Below are positions 55,297-64,000 of a stretch of 64,000 nucleotides of DNA, in pieces; position 1 is the first letter of the stretch, and every line of letters starts with the position of its first letter. The position numbers and the translations under genes were made by a program. The notes beneath the pieces were generated by a model. The model did not search any database. It was not told the origin of the DNA and worked only from the letters and a program-made list of their open reading frames with translations. Source of the DNA: Rheum nobile (lineage: Eukaryota > Streptophyta > Magnoliopsida > Caryophyllales > Polygonaceae). The stretch spans positions 3,472,001 to 3,536,000 of the forward strand of contig WOAB01000041.1 in NCBI GenBank assembly GCA_027886185.1. Reading direction: 5' to 3'.

Positions 55297-56627
55297 TGAT
55301 AAGCACTACTTTGTAGGGCTTAACTAAGAGTTATTAGAGGTTTTATTGGTGCCATTCGGGTAGATTTAGATAGATTCTTGTGTATGGCGTTTGGAGGCGA
55401 AGTTGGTGTTTTTGGAGGTGTTTGAGCTACTTTGGATATCATGAAGACACTGAGGAAGGAAGCCATCAAGAGAAGACGCCAAGGAGTGAAGAGGAGACGA
55501 GTTGGTGCAAGGCAAAGGACAAGAATGCCGAGCATTAACCGCGATCGCGGGCATGGGTGCCGCGATCACGGGCCTCGGAGCATGTCGAGAGTTTTATGCG
55601 GGCGCGGAGAGATTGAAGGGTGCGGAGCCACATGGGCCGCGATCAAGGTCCACCACCCGCGATCGCGGGTCTGACACGGCAGGAGCTCGGACTTATTCCG
55701 AATTATCTTTTTAGTTTTATTTTCCGTTTTTCTTATTTCTAATTTAGTTATTTTCTTATTGGGCTAGGTCATTTGTTAGAGCCCTATAAATACTTTCTTT
55801 TAGCATTAGGTTTAGGAGTCCACACTCTTATTCCACTTTAGTTGCAATTTTCATCGTTGTTTACTTTTCCTTTGAAGTTTCACCATGACTATGAGGAGCT
55901 AAGCCTCTTTGGCTTAGTCTGGCAATGGAAGCTTAAGTTTTGATTATTGGTTGTGAGGTTATGTTCCCTTTCTTAATTCCTATTGGATTATATTATCTCT
56001 TCTAAGCTTATTCCATTGGATTTCATTGATTGCACTAGCCCGCGCAACTAGTTGTTGTTGGTGATTTTCATATTGCTAGGATTAGGAAACTGTTGGGCTA
56101 ACGTCCTATTCCGCTGTAGCAACTACAATTTACATGCTCTGGTTGAAATTGTTCTATTGTAGGGAGAGATAATTACATGGTAAATGAATCTGAGCGAGCG
56201 TTCTGTGTATCCTGGTTAATTCTTATTTGTATTGCTGCCTTTGGGTTGAACCTTTAGTGGTACTAGAGTTATTCATTGGTAAGGGTTCTTTGTGGAAGGT
56301 TTCCCTCTGAATCTACACAAGATCGGGAAAGGAATAATCATAGGAAGGAATTGGAAGTAATCTAGGATCAACCAAACAAAACTTAAGTGGAAATTGCCTG
56401 GCTAAGTGTTTTCTCACATTTGATTGCATATTATTTATTATGTTTTATTTCTTACTTGATTTAAACCTCACAAACCCCCCTTGTTACTGCTATTCGATTG
56501 GTATTCGATTTGTGATAAGAAAATAGACGCTTGTGATTCTCTTGGGATTTCGACCCTTGCTTGCTTACTATACTAGTTTGAAGTTGAGGTTTACTTTGAT
56601 TTGGCATAACGACCTTAGGCCACGTCA
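55297..56627 (+). repeat. Athila-like LTR4
   Basis: Full-length 1331-bp LTR ending AGGCCACGTCA directly at the CCCCG target duplication, so the right edge of the array is intact. Confidence 0.93.
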
Positions 56628-56632
56628 CCCCG

Positions 56633-57601
56633 CACGGCCTCTTCTGCATAAACTTACCGCGAAATGTAATTCCTCAATGCGTCATAAGTGACCGGCTGTT
56701 CACGATATGTGGACAACTTGAATTGTCCATCCGCCAAGTTATTCATTAGGATCTCACGCGCTATGATGGGCTCCAGATTGGTGATTTGAGAGGCAATGTT
56801 GGTGAAGCGCGTGAAGAAATCCCCGAGCGACTCTTCAGCTCCTTGCCCTACCGGGAACAAATCTTGGATTGTTTTCTTCCTTTTTTTGGCGTTGCTGAAG
56901 TGAGTCTTGAAGGCCTGAATCATCTTGGAGAAAGAACAGATGCTCCCCGGTTGTTGGTTCATCATCCAAGAGAGCGCAACTCCCTTCAGGGTAGAAGGAA
57001 AAGAGCGGCAAAACATCGCGTTGTTGAAGTCGTTGATCTCCATTTGGCTCAGAAATGCTTGAACATGTTCATCAGGGTCAGATATCCCGTCATAAGGCTC
57101 CATGGTGGGTTGGCGGAACCTCTTCATCACAGGGGAACGTCTTACCGCCTCCGAAAAGATGGAAAGATTTTGCAACTCCCCATCTAAGGTTTCCTCTTGT
57201 CCGGTGATCATCTCGTCATACTTATGCGAACGTGATGAACTTCCCTGGGACACTGACATTGACATCCCGGGGGATCCTGTTTGTCCGCGGTTGTCGTAAA
57301 GATGAGAGGAGGTTGCAGACCGACGCGGGGGATGATGCGCATCGTACCCCGCCATGGGTCCCTGGTGACCCGTGGCAAAGACAAATCCTGGGGGAGCTTG
57401 ACCGGCGGTGAAGTCTGGCTGGGGCATGAATTGATGGAAAACCGGCGCGGGAGCCATATAGGGCGCACTGGCCCAAGGCTGGTAACATGGGACTGCGGTT
57501 GGATAATGGGGCCACCAAGCTTCAGGATGGGGCTGCGATTGCCAACCAGGAACTGGGGTGTCCGTCTCGTATCCTGTCCAGTTGAAATCTTGACCTGACA
57601 T
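56633..57601 (-). pseudogene. Gypsy gag N-terminal part
   Basis: The minus-strand frame starts at ATG 57601 (MSGQDFNW). A Pro/Gln/Trp-rich N-terminus precedes the retrotransposon Gag core: AFLSQMEIND, CRSFPSTLKGVALSW and DLFPVGQGAEESLGDFFTRF, all typical of Tat gags. TAA at 56654-56656 stops it after NYISR. The next bases (VYAEEAVR) continue the same frame to the Athila-array target site, and the rest of gag is at 45423. Gag packages the element RNA. Confidence 0.85.
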
Positions 57602-57650
57602 CTTTTGTCGCGTTCACAGAGAGGACCAAGGTGCCCTAGTGTGAGGAAGT

Positions 57651-57667
57651 CCCCACGGACGGCGCCA
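57651..57667 (-). promoter_or_regulatory. Gypsy primer binding site
   Basis: The minus strand reads TGGCGCCGTCCGTGGGG directly inside the 5' LTR. The first eight to nine bases fit a tRNA 3' end of the Asp type; the rest diverges, as is common in Tat elements. Confidence 0.75.
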
Positions 57668-57668
57668 G

Positions 57669-58377
57669 TGATGATCCCCGAATTCTCTAAGTAAATAAAG
57701 TGTAAAGCTTATAGAATAAACCTGATCCTTAAATGAACGCGATAAACATGTGAACTCAAACGGGAAACGCGATATATTGATAATGATGAACACAAAGCTC
57801 TTTGCTCTCTTTACAACTATCCGAGAATCATCACAGATCTTGAGAAGGCTAAGAAAAAGGCTTCTAATCCAGTTTTTCTCTTATTCTCCTGACCCCTTTT
57901 ATGAAGGGGTCTTGGGCTATTTATAGGCGAGGGGTCTTGCTTGAAGCCAGTCGGCACACAGAGATACGTGTCGTCTCATGATTCGTCGGGTGACAGACGT
58001 CAGCGAGCAGGTGTATGGCTGAGATCGAGCCGACAGGATGGGGCAACACGTGTCAAACCGGGAAGATGCATGGTTGGCATGCCTGAATTAGCTTGATGGA
58101 CTTGTGGCGGTTTAGGAATGCTGGAAAGGTTGGCCGCGTCAGATTGCCGCGTCAGATTGCCGCGTCAGATTGCCGCATTCACTTCTTTCAACAAACTCTT
58201 TGGGTTGGCGCATCACATTAACTCGATGGGCTTGTGGTAGTACCGGTCAGGTGCTACGTGGCTTTTTCAAATGAACGCGTTCTGTGGCGTTTGGCCTCTT
58301 TCAACGAAACTCCTTGGGTTGCCGCGTCAGATTACCAGAACGCGTGAAAGTCATTGTGATGGAACGGCGTACTATCA
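57669..58377 (-). repeat. 5' LTR of the gypsy element
   Basis: A 709-bp LTR paired with 23487-24182. It carries three copies of the 13-bp unit CGCGTCAGATTGC against two in the other LTR. The adjacent GTTTC (58378-58382) is the target duplication. Confidence 0.92.
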
Positions 58378-59014
58378 GTTTCCTCAACCATTGATTTGGT
58401 TTTCTTGGCCATTGATTTGGTTTCCTGCTCTGATACCAATTGTAGGATCGAGATTGTTAGACAAATAACTAAGGAAGTAAGAATAGCAATTCTCAGTTCC
58501 CTTCGCAGCGGAATTTAAACAATCAAGCACAAATGAACAAGTTCCTTATAGTGGAAACCTTTGATTGCCAACTAGCAATCCGGGATAAAAACCACTACCT
58601 TTCTTTTGAAAGGATTTCAAGGTCTACTTCTTGATTTCTTATCTCTTTTGGTTACAGCTTATCCTAGGAACAAACACACAGTTTCTTTACCTTACACACA
58701 ATTAGGCAATCCTAGATAACTTAACACAATCAATAATCAATCCATAAAACAGACCTTAGCACCTAGGAACTATCTCACTTACAGTCACATGAACTTAGCA
58801 CTCAGCTCTTCGATTCCTTGACTGGTTCCTCTTGATCTCGGTTTGCTTTGATGATCTTGTTTGAAGGTTCACACTTTGATGTTTGCTATTGAGTGTGATT
58901 CGTGTTTTTGTGCTTGAAGATAACCTTTGAGTTAGTCTTCCTTTTATAGTGGATTATTCGCAGCTTGATCTTCTCTTGGTTCCCACAGATCGAGCTTGCC
59001 CTAGGATGTGTGGT
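58378..59014 (-). mobile_element. SIRE-family leader, primer binding site and truncated 5' LTR
   Basis: The minus-strand TGGTATCAGAGC (complement of 58427-58438) sits inside an LTR that begins at 58441 with TGTAGGATCGAGATTG, homologous to 29249-30368. The LTR breaks off at 59014, where a reverse-oriented LTR begins. The leader at 58378-58426 is the site of the gypsy insertion; its continuation should be left of 23487. Confidence 0.8.
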
Positions 59015-60325
59015 TGATAGGCGTTTGTCGTCGTGACACCTAAACAAATAAAATAATCCTAACAAACCTAAACAAGTAGTAGGGGCAAGCAAGGGTCGAA
59101 TCCACAGGGAGAAAGTGATCTATCTATGTGTTCACAAGCATGCAAAGTAACAAGAAAGGGGGGTTTTGGTTATCAAACTCAGAGTAACAAAGATGCAAGC
59201 TTTTAGAAGAAAGAATAAGAATGATGGGGAAAGTACTTCTATTAGAACGAGATCCACAATACAGAGATGCAAGTTGATCATAGAAATCTATAAATCCAAG
59301 TTCTTTAACTATTCTTATGGTTGTTCCCACCCTGATCTTAAGTACTATTGATTCTCACAGTTGTCAATAGACTTATTACTATGCTAATGATAAAACACGC
59401 CAGTCACGCCTGTCACGCGGTACCAGACCGGGATACCTTACCACCAACAAAGCAATAGCAATACACACAAGGATATAGGATACATGCAAGTAGAAAGACG
59501 TACAAGTACTCACTCCCCTACTTAACATGCAATTGATTCTCACACACAATTGTACGCTCGGAACCCATATACGCACAATTGTGTTTGCCACTAGATATGC
59601 ACTCGGAACCCCTATATGCAATCCTAGCAATATGATAAATATCGATAAACCTAGTTAGCAACTCTAGATAAACCAACATAAATCAATATCAATATAACCA
59701 ACAGAATCAATCCAACACACATAAGAATAAGAACAAGGAATAGAAATCTCACAACCGAATCAACTGTATTGCTTCAAACGTCTAGTAGAACAAAGGTGTT
59801 TAGTTCTCCATGGGTTGGAAACCCTGGAGGCGAACTACGAACTAATCGGAATAATCAAAACTAGGTTAACTAAAGAGTATTTAATCTAATTCCTAAAAGA
59901 GATAAAAGGAAATAATAATAAAACTAATAGCCAAATATACGAAATCAGAATTTGGGAAATAATTCCCGTAATCACGCTCGGCGGCTCTCTCATCCAGTAT
60001 TTCCATCGCAGCTCTCGCAAGCATCTCGCTCGTCTCGGCCCATCTACTCGTGCTTGGCCCAACAACATATCAGCGGCCCACTCGGCCCATCTCAGCAACA
60101 TCAGACCGCTGACCTCATCCTTCGTCATCACTCCGCTTCTTCAATTCTTCGGCGCGGCATTCTTTCCTTCATGGGCCGCGCTTCTCAATTGGGCCTAATT
60201 TCAACTTGGGCTTCCCTTTCCAGAAATCACGTGGACTCAAAATAATTAATTGCTCCGCTTTACCTCACGTGGCCGCAAGGCGCCATTTCCCACCGCGGGG
60301 CGGTGTATTTGGCCGCGGGACGTCA
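59015..60325 (-). mobile_element. Truncated Athila-type LTR in reverse orientation
   Basis: It starts TGATAGGCGTTTGTCGTCG, the complement of the end of the solo LTR at 34493-35997, and follows that LTR backwards through CCACAGGGAG, a GC-rich stretch and CACCGCGGGGCGGTG. Homology stops near 60325, so roughly the first 250 bp of the LTR are missing. The right edge is a junction with unrelated sequence. Confidence 0.75.
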
Positions 60326-60369
60326 AGCACGTTCTCCCCGAGTCGGTTGTCCTTGTAGCCAGGAATGCT

Positions 60370-61155
60370 ATGGTCCCTAGACCTGCACCTGTGCCGCCAC
60401 CAAGGGTGGAGGGAGTACAGGAATGGGAGCAGGAAGACGAGTTGTCAAGGTATGAACAAGGGGTTTACCAAGACGACTTTCTGCTGGGACCAATTCCCGA
60501 GGAGATCGAGTACGAGGAGGAGGAAGAGGAGATGCTTGAGCAAGATCCTGTCGAGGACGAGGAGATGATCGAGGATGATTCCGAGGATGAGGATCCCATC
60601 GAGGATGATCCCGAGGAAGAGGATCCCAGCGAGGATGATCCCGAGGAAGAGGATCCCATCGAGGATGATCCCGAGGAAGAGGATCCCATAGAGGATGATC
60701 CAGAAGAGGATCCAGAGTTGGACCTTGGAGGGTAGATTCAGGAGCCCGGTACAGGATTGTCACCAGTGCCAGAGTACGCACCCATGTCAGAAGATGATTG
60801 GGAGGCACTGTATACCAAGTACGGTATTGGGAGAAGTGACAGGGAATCTCAGCCTATCCCTACTCCAAGGAGATGGAGGTCGGAATCCGAGCTACAGGAG
60901 ATTCTCCGCCAGAGCGAGGAAATCTCCGTAGAACAGCAGCGTCAGAGGGATGAGCTGATCGCCAGTACTCAGAGGAGGGCTGGAATAGAAGGACCAGTCA
61001 TGGACGACCCATACTTTTCTATGGCTGAGCTAGGACTATGTGCTTCAGGGTCAAGCAGGGTGCGAAACCCATCGCCAGAGCTCGATGGTGAGCCTAGCCC
61101 GAAGAGACCATGTACGAGTAGCCAGTCGTATGGGAGACATTTTGGAACGCCTTGA
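60370..61155 (+). pseudogene. Acidic repeat ORF of unknown function upstream of chromovirus gag
   Basis: A single frame of 262 codons from ATG 60370 has one in-frame TAG at 60733-60735. Residues about 60-120 are almost wholly Asp, Glu and Pro, with a 10-residue unit EDDPEEEDPI encoded by a 30-bp tandem repeat (about 60571-60715). After the TAG, the frame continues as an ordinary mixed sequence (SPVPEYAPMSEDDWEALY). I recognise no domain. It is on the same strand as the following gag, 290 bp upstream. It could be an element-specific accessory ORF or a fragment of something else joined at the truncated LTR. Confidence 0.45.
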
Positions 61156-61444
61156 GGAGGAGTGGCGTTGCCTATCGTAGCAGTTCGTTTCTTAGTATTC
61201 CAAGTTGTACTTTGTGTAATATTTCAGTATTGTGGCAAGTACTTTGAGAAACACTTATATCTTCGAGCAATGTTGTCCTAACGCTCGAATGATAAACTTA
61301 TGTGTAACTTGTGTAAGAATTCGAAGGTTCATCTATAAAATGCCAAGCTGATCTATTCTGAGTAATTTATTTACATTGATATATTGCATAAGTATGTTGC
61401 ATAATATTAATATATTGAATGCTTGGAATTGGATCGGTAAACAG
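61156..61444 (+). other. AT-rich spacer before gag
   Basis: About 290 bp resembling an untranslated region. No primer binding site or LTR end was found, although a chromovirus should have both upstream of gag. Confidence 0.4.
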
Positions 61445-64000
61445 ATGGTGAACCCAAGAAGCACGAGAAACTCGACTCGAGCCGGTGCTGGGACCAGCCA
61501 AAACCCCAGACCAGCAGGAAGAGGTGTTCAGGATGAACACGAGTCTGAGTCTCGCGTCCAGCAGAGGCGTGAAGGTCAGGATCAGACCCAGGCGCCGATG
61601 TTGTTTGACGCTGCAGCTGTTGAGGCGATCCGTGGGATCGTGATGCAGGCTATTACAGATGTCTTGAGACCAAGTGCGCCTCAAGCGCAAGAAGTGCCTA
61701 TTCATGCAGCGATTCCTGATGTTGTGGAACCCAGAAACCCTGTGACTCAGGAGACTGCCGTTAGGGCGAGGGACAGCTATGGTCGCGCTCTTAAGACCAT
61801 TACTTCCATGAGACCCGACTGCTATAACGGGAAAGGGGAGCCAGTGGCAGTGACTCATTAGTTCTCCCATATGGAGAGGCTGTTCAGGAACGTGGAGTGT
61901 ACGGAGGCCGAGAAGGTCCATATCGCGTCTCTTCAGCTGAAGGAGGAGGCTAGCGAGTGGTGGGAGAGCACTGGTTTGGCTGAGAGCCCAGTGTTGACTT
62001 GGTCGATGTTCAAGACCAAGATGGTTGATCGCTTTTTCTCTCGTGCTATGAGAGAGGAGAAGCATAAAGAGTTCTTGTACCCTCAGACTGATGGTCTGAG
62101 AGTGACCGAGTTGGCATCTAAGTTCAACCATCTTCTACAGTACGCCACTGCCGAGATCACTAGCGAGGCTCAAAAGATCTGGTACTTCCACGAGTGGATG
62201 AACCCGGATATCAAGCCATTAATGGTGCACCACACATGCTCTACCTTGGAGCAGTATGTGGATTGTGCCTATAAGCTGGAGGTGACTCTCGAGGAGTCGA
62301 CCAAGAGGCGCAACCGACAAAAGTCGATGCAGAATCAGAACCAGGGAGGTGGTTTTAAGCGCCCTGCGCCACCGTCTAACTTCGCCAAGTCCGGCCGAGC
62401 TAAGACGGAGATGACGCAAGGGGGATCGACTCAGCAGTCAGGGCATACCAGGAGTTCAGTTCAGTGTTATAATTGCGGTACTGTTGGGCACAAGAGCACT
62501 GAGTGTCGGAAGGAGAGGAGGCCATGCTTTGGGTGTGGACGTGATGGTCATCTGCAAAAGTTCTGCAAGCAGGGGAAGCAGAAGGGAGTAAAGTCGCAGC
62601 AAGGGTCAGTTCATCAGAGCAACCGACCTAGGTTTAAGCCTGCCGAGACTCCTAGCCCTTTAGTGCAGACGACTGCTCAGAACAGGGGAAAAGCCCCATC
62701 TGCTTCTGGAAGTCAGGGCCAACGCTTGTACGAGATGCGTGAGGCAGATGGACCCAACGCTCCGATTGCTCAAGGTACTCTATACCTTCACTCTACTTCA
62801 GTGTGCATTCTGTTTGATTCTGGTGCTACGCATTCCTTTATTTCGGATAGCTGTGTTAGCAAGTTAGACTTAGTGTGCAATGATTCGTGCGACCCTTTCA
62901 TCGTTAATCTTCCTAATGGAGAACGTTTGGTGGGAACCAAGCATTTGTCCGACTTTTCGATTACCATTCAGGGTAAGGAATTCGAGGCAGATTTAATCTG
63001 CATAGCCATGGCTCCATACGACATTATTCTCGGTATGGATTGGCTGACGCGTCACAAGGCGGTGATCGACTTCAGTTCAAGAATGGTGACGGTGTCATCC
63101 GGGGGCCAATTCGTGTGCAAGTTCAAAGGTCGAAATGACGCTGATAACGGCAAGCTGATCAATGCGATGGATGCGTTTAAGCTACTACGACAAGGATGTG
63201 TCGGGTACCTTTGCTACTTGGATTCGCCTGAGAAGGATGGACCTGAGGTTCTTGATATTCCTGTAGCTAGGGAATTTTCGGATGTCTTTCCGGAAGAAAT
63301 TCCAGGATTACCCCCAAATCGTGACGTAGAGTTTTCAATTGATCTCGAGCCTGGTACGGCGCCGATTTCCAAATCCCCGTATCGGATGGCTCCAGCTGAG
63401 ATGCAAGAATTGAAGAATCAACTTGAAGATCTTCTTGACAAAGGTTATGTCAGGCCGAGTGCATCGCCGTGGGGTGCTCCGGTTTTATTCGTCAAAAAGA
63501 AGGACGGATCGTTCCGACTTTGTATCGACTATCGAGAGTTGAACAAGGTGACGATCAAGAACAAGTATATCCTTTGCCTAGGATTGATGACTTGTTGGAC
63601 CAATTGCAGGGAGCAAAGGTGTTCTCCAAGATCGACTTAAGATCTGGATATCATCAACTCAGGATTCGTGAGCAGGACATTCCTAGAACTGCGTTTAGGA
63701 CCAGATATGGTCATTACGAGTTCGTAGTAATGCCTTTTGGGCTTACAAATGCTCCAGCTGTCTTTATGGATTTGATGAACCGATGTTTTCACCAATACTT
63801 GGATAAGTTCGTGGTGGTCTTCATCGACGACATTTTGATCTACTCTCCGAATGAAGAAGTCCACGAGGAACATCTACGGATTTCCTTGTCGATCCTTAGA
63901 CAACATCAGAGCTATGCTAAATTGTCTAAATGCGAATTCTGGATGAAGGAAGTGGCTTTCTTAGGCCACGTGATCAATAAAAATGGGGTTATGGTTGATC
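61445..64000 (+). pseudogene. Chromovirus-like Ty3/gypsy gag-pol, running off the window
   Basis: Gag starts at ATG 61445 (MVNPRSTRNSTRAG). TAG at 61859-61861 interrupts it and the frame then continues. The Gag core (AMREEKHKEFLYPQ, ELASKFNHLLQYA) is followed by two zinc knuckles, CYNCGTVGHKSTEC and CFGCGRDGHLQKFC. The protease is FDSGATHSFIS (about 62813) with GMDWLTRH. RT begins PVLFVKKKDGSFRLCIDYRE. A 2-bp insertion (AT) at about 63568 shifts the frame after NKVTIKNKY. The shifted frame carries FVVMPFGLTNAP and the catalytic FIDDILIYS (about 63823) to the window end. The motif set fits Tekay/Del-type chromoviruses; the integrase and chromodomain lie beyond the window. Confidence 0.88.

Larger units (their letters stand above)
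45429..56627 (+). mobile_element. Athila-like non-autonomous tandem array with four LTRs, TSD CCCCG
   Basis: One insertion flanked by CCCCG (45424-45428 and 56628-56632) contains LTR1 (truncated, 45429-45482), internal 1, LTR2, internal 2, LTR3, internal 3 and LTR4. LTRs are about 1332 bp with ends TGATAAGCACTACTTTG and AGGCCACGTCA. The PBS is tRNA-Asp-like and the polypurine tract is AAGCATGGGGGAG. Internal regions have only a gag/protease-like ORF and long noncoding sequence: no RT or integrase. The closing block GGGAGGCAACCC after the ORF is typical of Athila relatives. Proteins for movement must have come from another element. Confidence 0.9.
23487..58377 (-). mobile_element. Tat-type Ty3/gypsy element split by nested insertions, TSD GTTTC
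   Basis: LTRs at 23487-24182 and 57669-58377 share ends TGATGATCCC...GTACTATCA and are flanked by GTTTC at 23482-23486 and 58378-58382. On the minus strand the order is 5' LTR, PBS, gag (57601-56633), protease (45423-44433), RT-RNase H with a second RNase H (44424-42490), integrase (42489-41194), a 59-bp tandem array, an extra ORF on the opposite strand (25224-28967), then the 3' LTR. A second RNase H and an antisense ORF between integrase and 3' LTR are Tat-lineage traits. Removing the insertions leaves about 10.8 kb. Confidence 0.92.

Noticed and set aside
59015..60325. 5' LTR of the chromovirus-like element
   Set aside because: Comparison with the solo LTR at 34493-35997 shows it is the opposite orientation of an Athila-type LTR and lacks the start end; no PBS follows.
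1..64000. tRNA or rRNA genes
   Set aside because: Only tRNA-complementary primer sites and tRNA-derived SINE boxes were seen; no complete cloverleaf or rRNA sequence was recognised.

Overview
The window looks like gene-poor, repeat-dense nuclear DNA from a flowering plant, probably a dicot. I find no intact conserved host gene. The evidence is a set of plant-lineage transposons nested in one another: a Mutator-type region with an OTU-protease transposase and a plant mobile domain gene, a PIF/Harbinger deletion derivative, two Ty1/copia elements (one with SIRE-type layout and an extra 3' ORF), a Ty3/gypsy element of Tat type (second RNase H, antisense extra ORF), an Athila-like non-autonomous tandem array, a chromovirus-like gag-pol, several solo LTRs and a tRNA-derived SINE cluster. 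The species cannot be named from the sequence.

Region 1 (1-10.9 kb). After a copia LTR fragment, about 1.7-10.9 kb holds what I infer to be one large Mutator-like element, or its wreck. On the plus strand are the 3' two thirds of a transposase joined to an OTU cysteine protease (1736-3940), a GRF zinc-finger/coiled-coil protein (4942-5274) and a probable hairpin-RNA transcription unit (about 5745-6700). On the minus strand are a small N-terminal-module-like ORF (4166-4621) and a five-exon plant mobile domain gene (7055-10404) with two in-frame TAG codons. Four of these units share one promoter design: an array of 22-bp hairpins of the form GGGCGGC-N8-GCCGCCC followed by a TATA box. No terminal inverted repeats were found, so treating the region as one element is inference.

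Region 2 (11.1-23.5 kb). There is a solo LTR with TSD AAGGG (11153-12270) carrying a GC-rich 33-bp minisatellite, a PIF/Harbinger derivative with TTA target site (12837-14471), and a complete but dead copia element on the minus strand with TSD GGGTG (14633-22642).

Region 3 (23.5-58.4 kb). A minus-strand Tat-type gypsy element with TSD GTTTC (23487-58377) has been split by later insertions: a solo LTR (26723-28100) inside its antisense ORF, a SIRE-like copia (29249-40213) that itself carries a solo LTR (34493-35997), a SINE cluster (40215-40745), and a plus-strand Athila-like array with four LTRs and three internal regions (45429-56627, TSD CCCCG). The Athila-like family is saturated with the palindrome CCGCGATCGCGG. 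The gypsy element itself landed just inside the primer binding site of another SIRE-family copy, whose LTR remains at 58441-59014.

Region 4 (58.4-64 kb). The SIRE-family LTR is cut by a truncated reverse-oriented LTR (59015 to about 60325). This is followed by an acidic repeat ORF of unknown role and a plus-strand chromovirus-like gag-pol that runs off the window end and carries one stop and one 2-bp frameshift.

Most coding sequences are pseudogenes. The intact-looking ones are the antisense ORF of the gypsy element (once the solo LTR is disregarded), one Athila-like gag, the GRF protein, the small 4166-4621 ORF and the 3' part of the OTU transposase.
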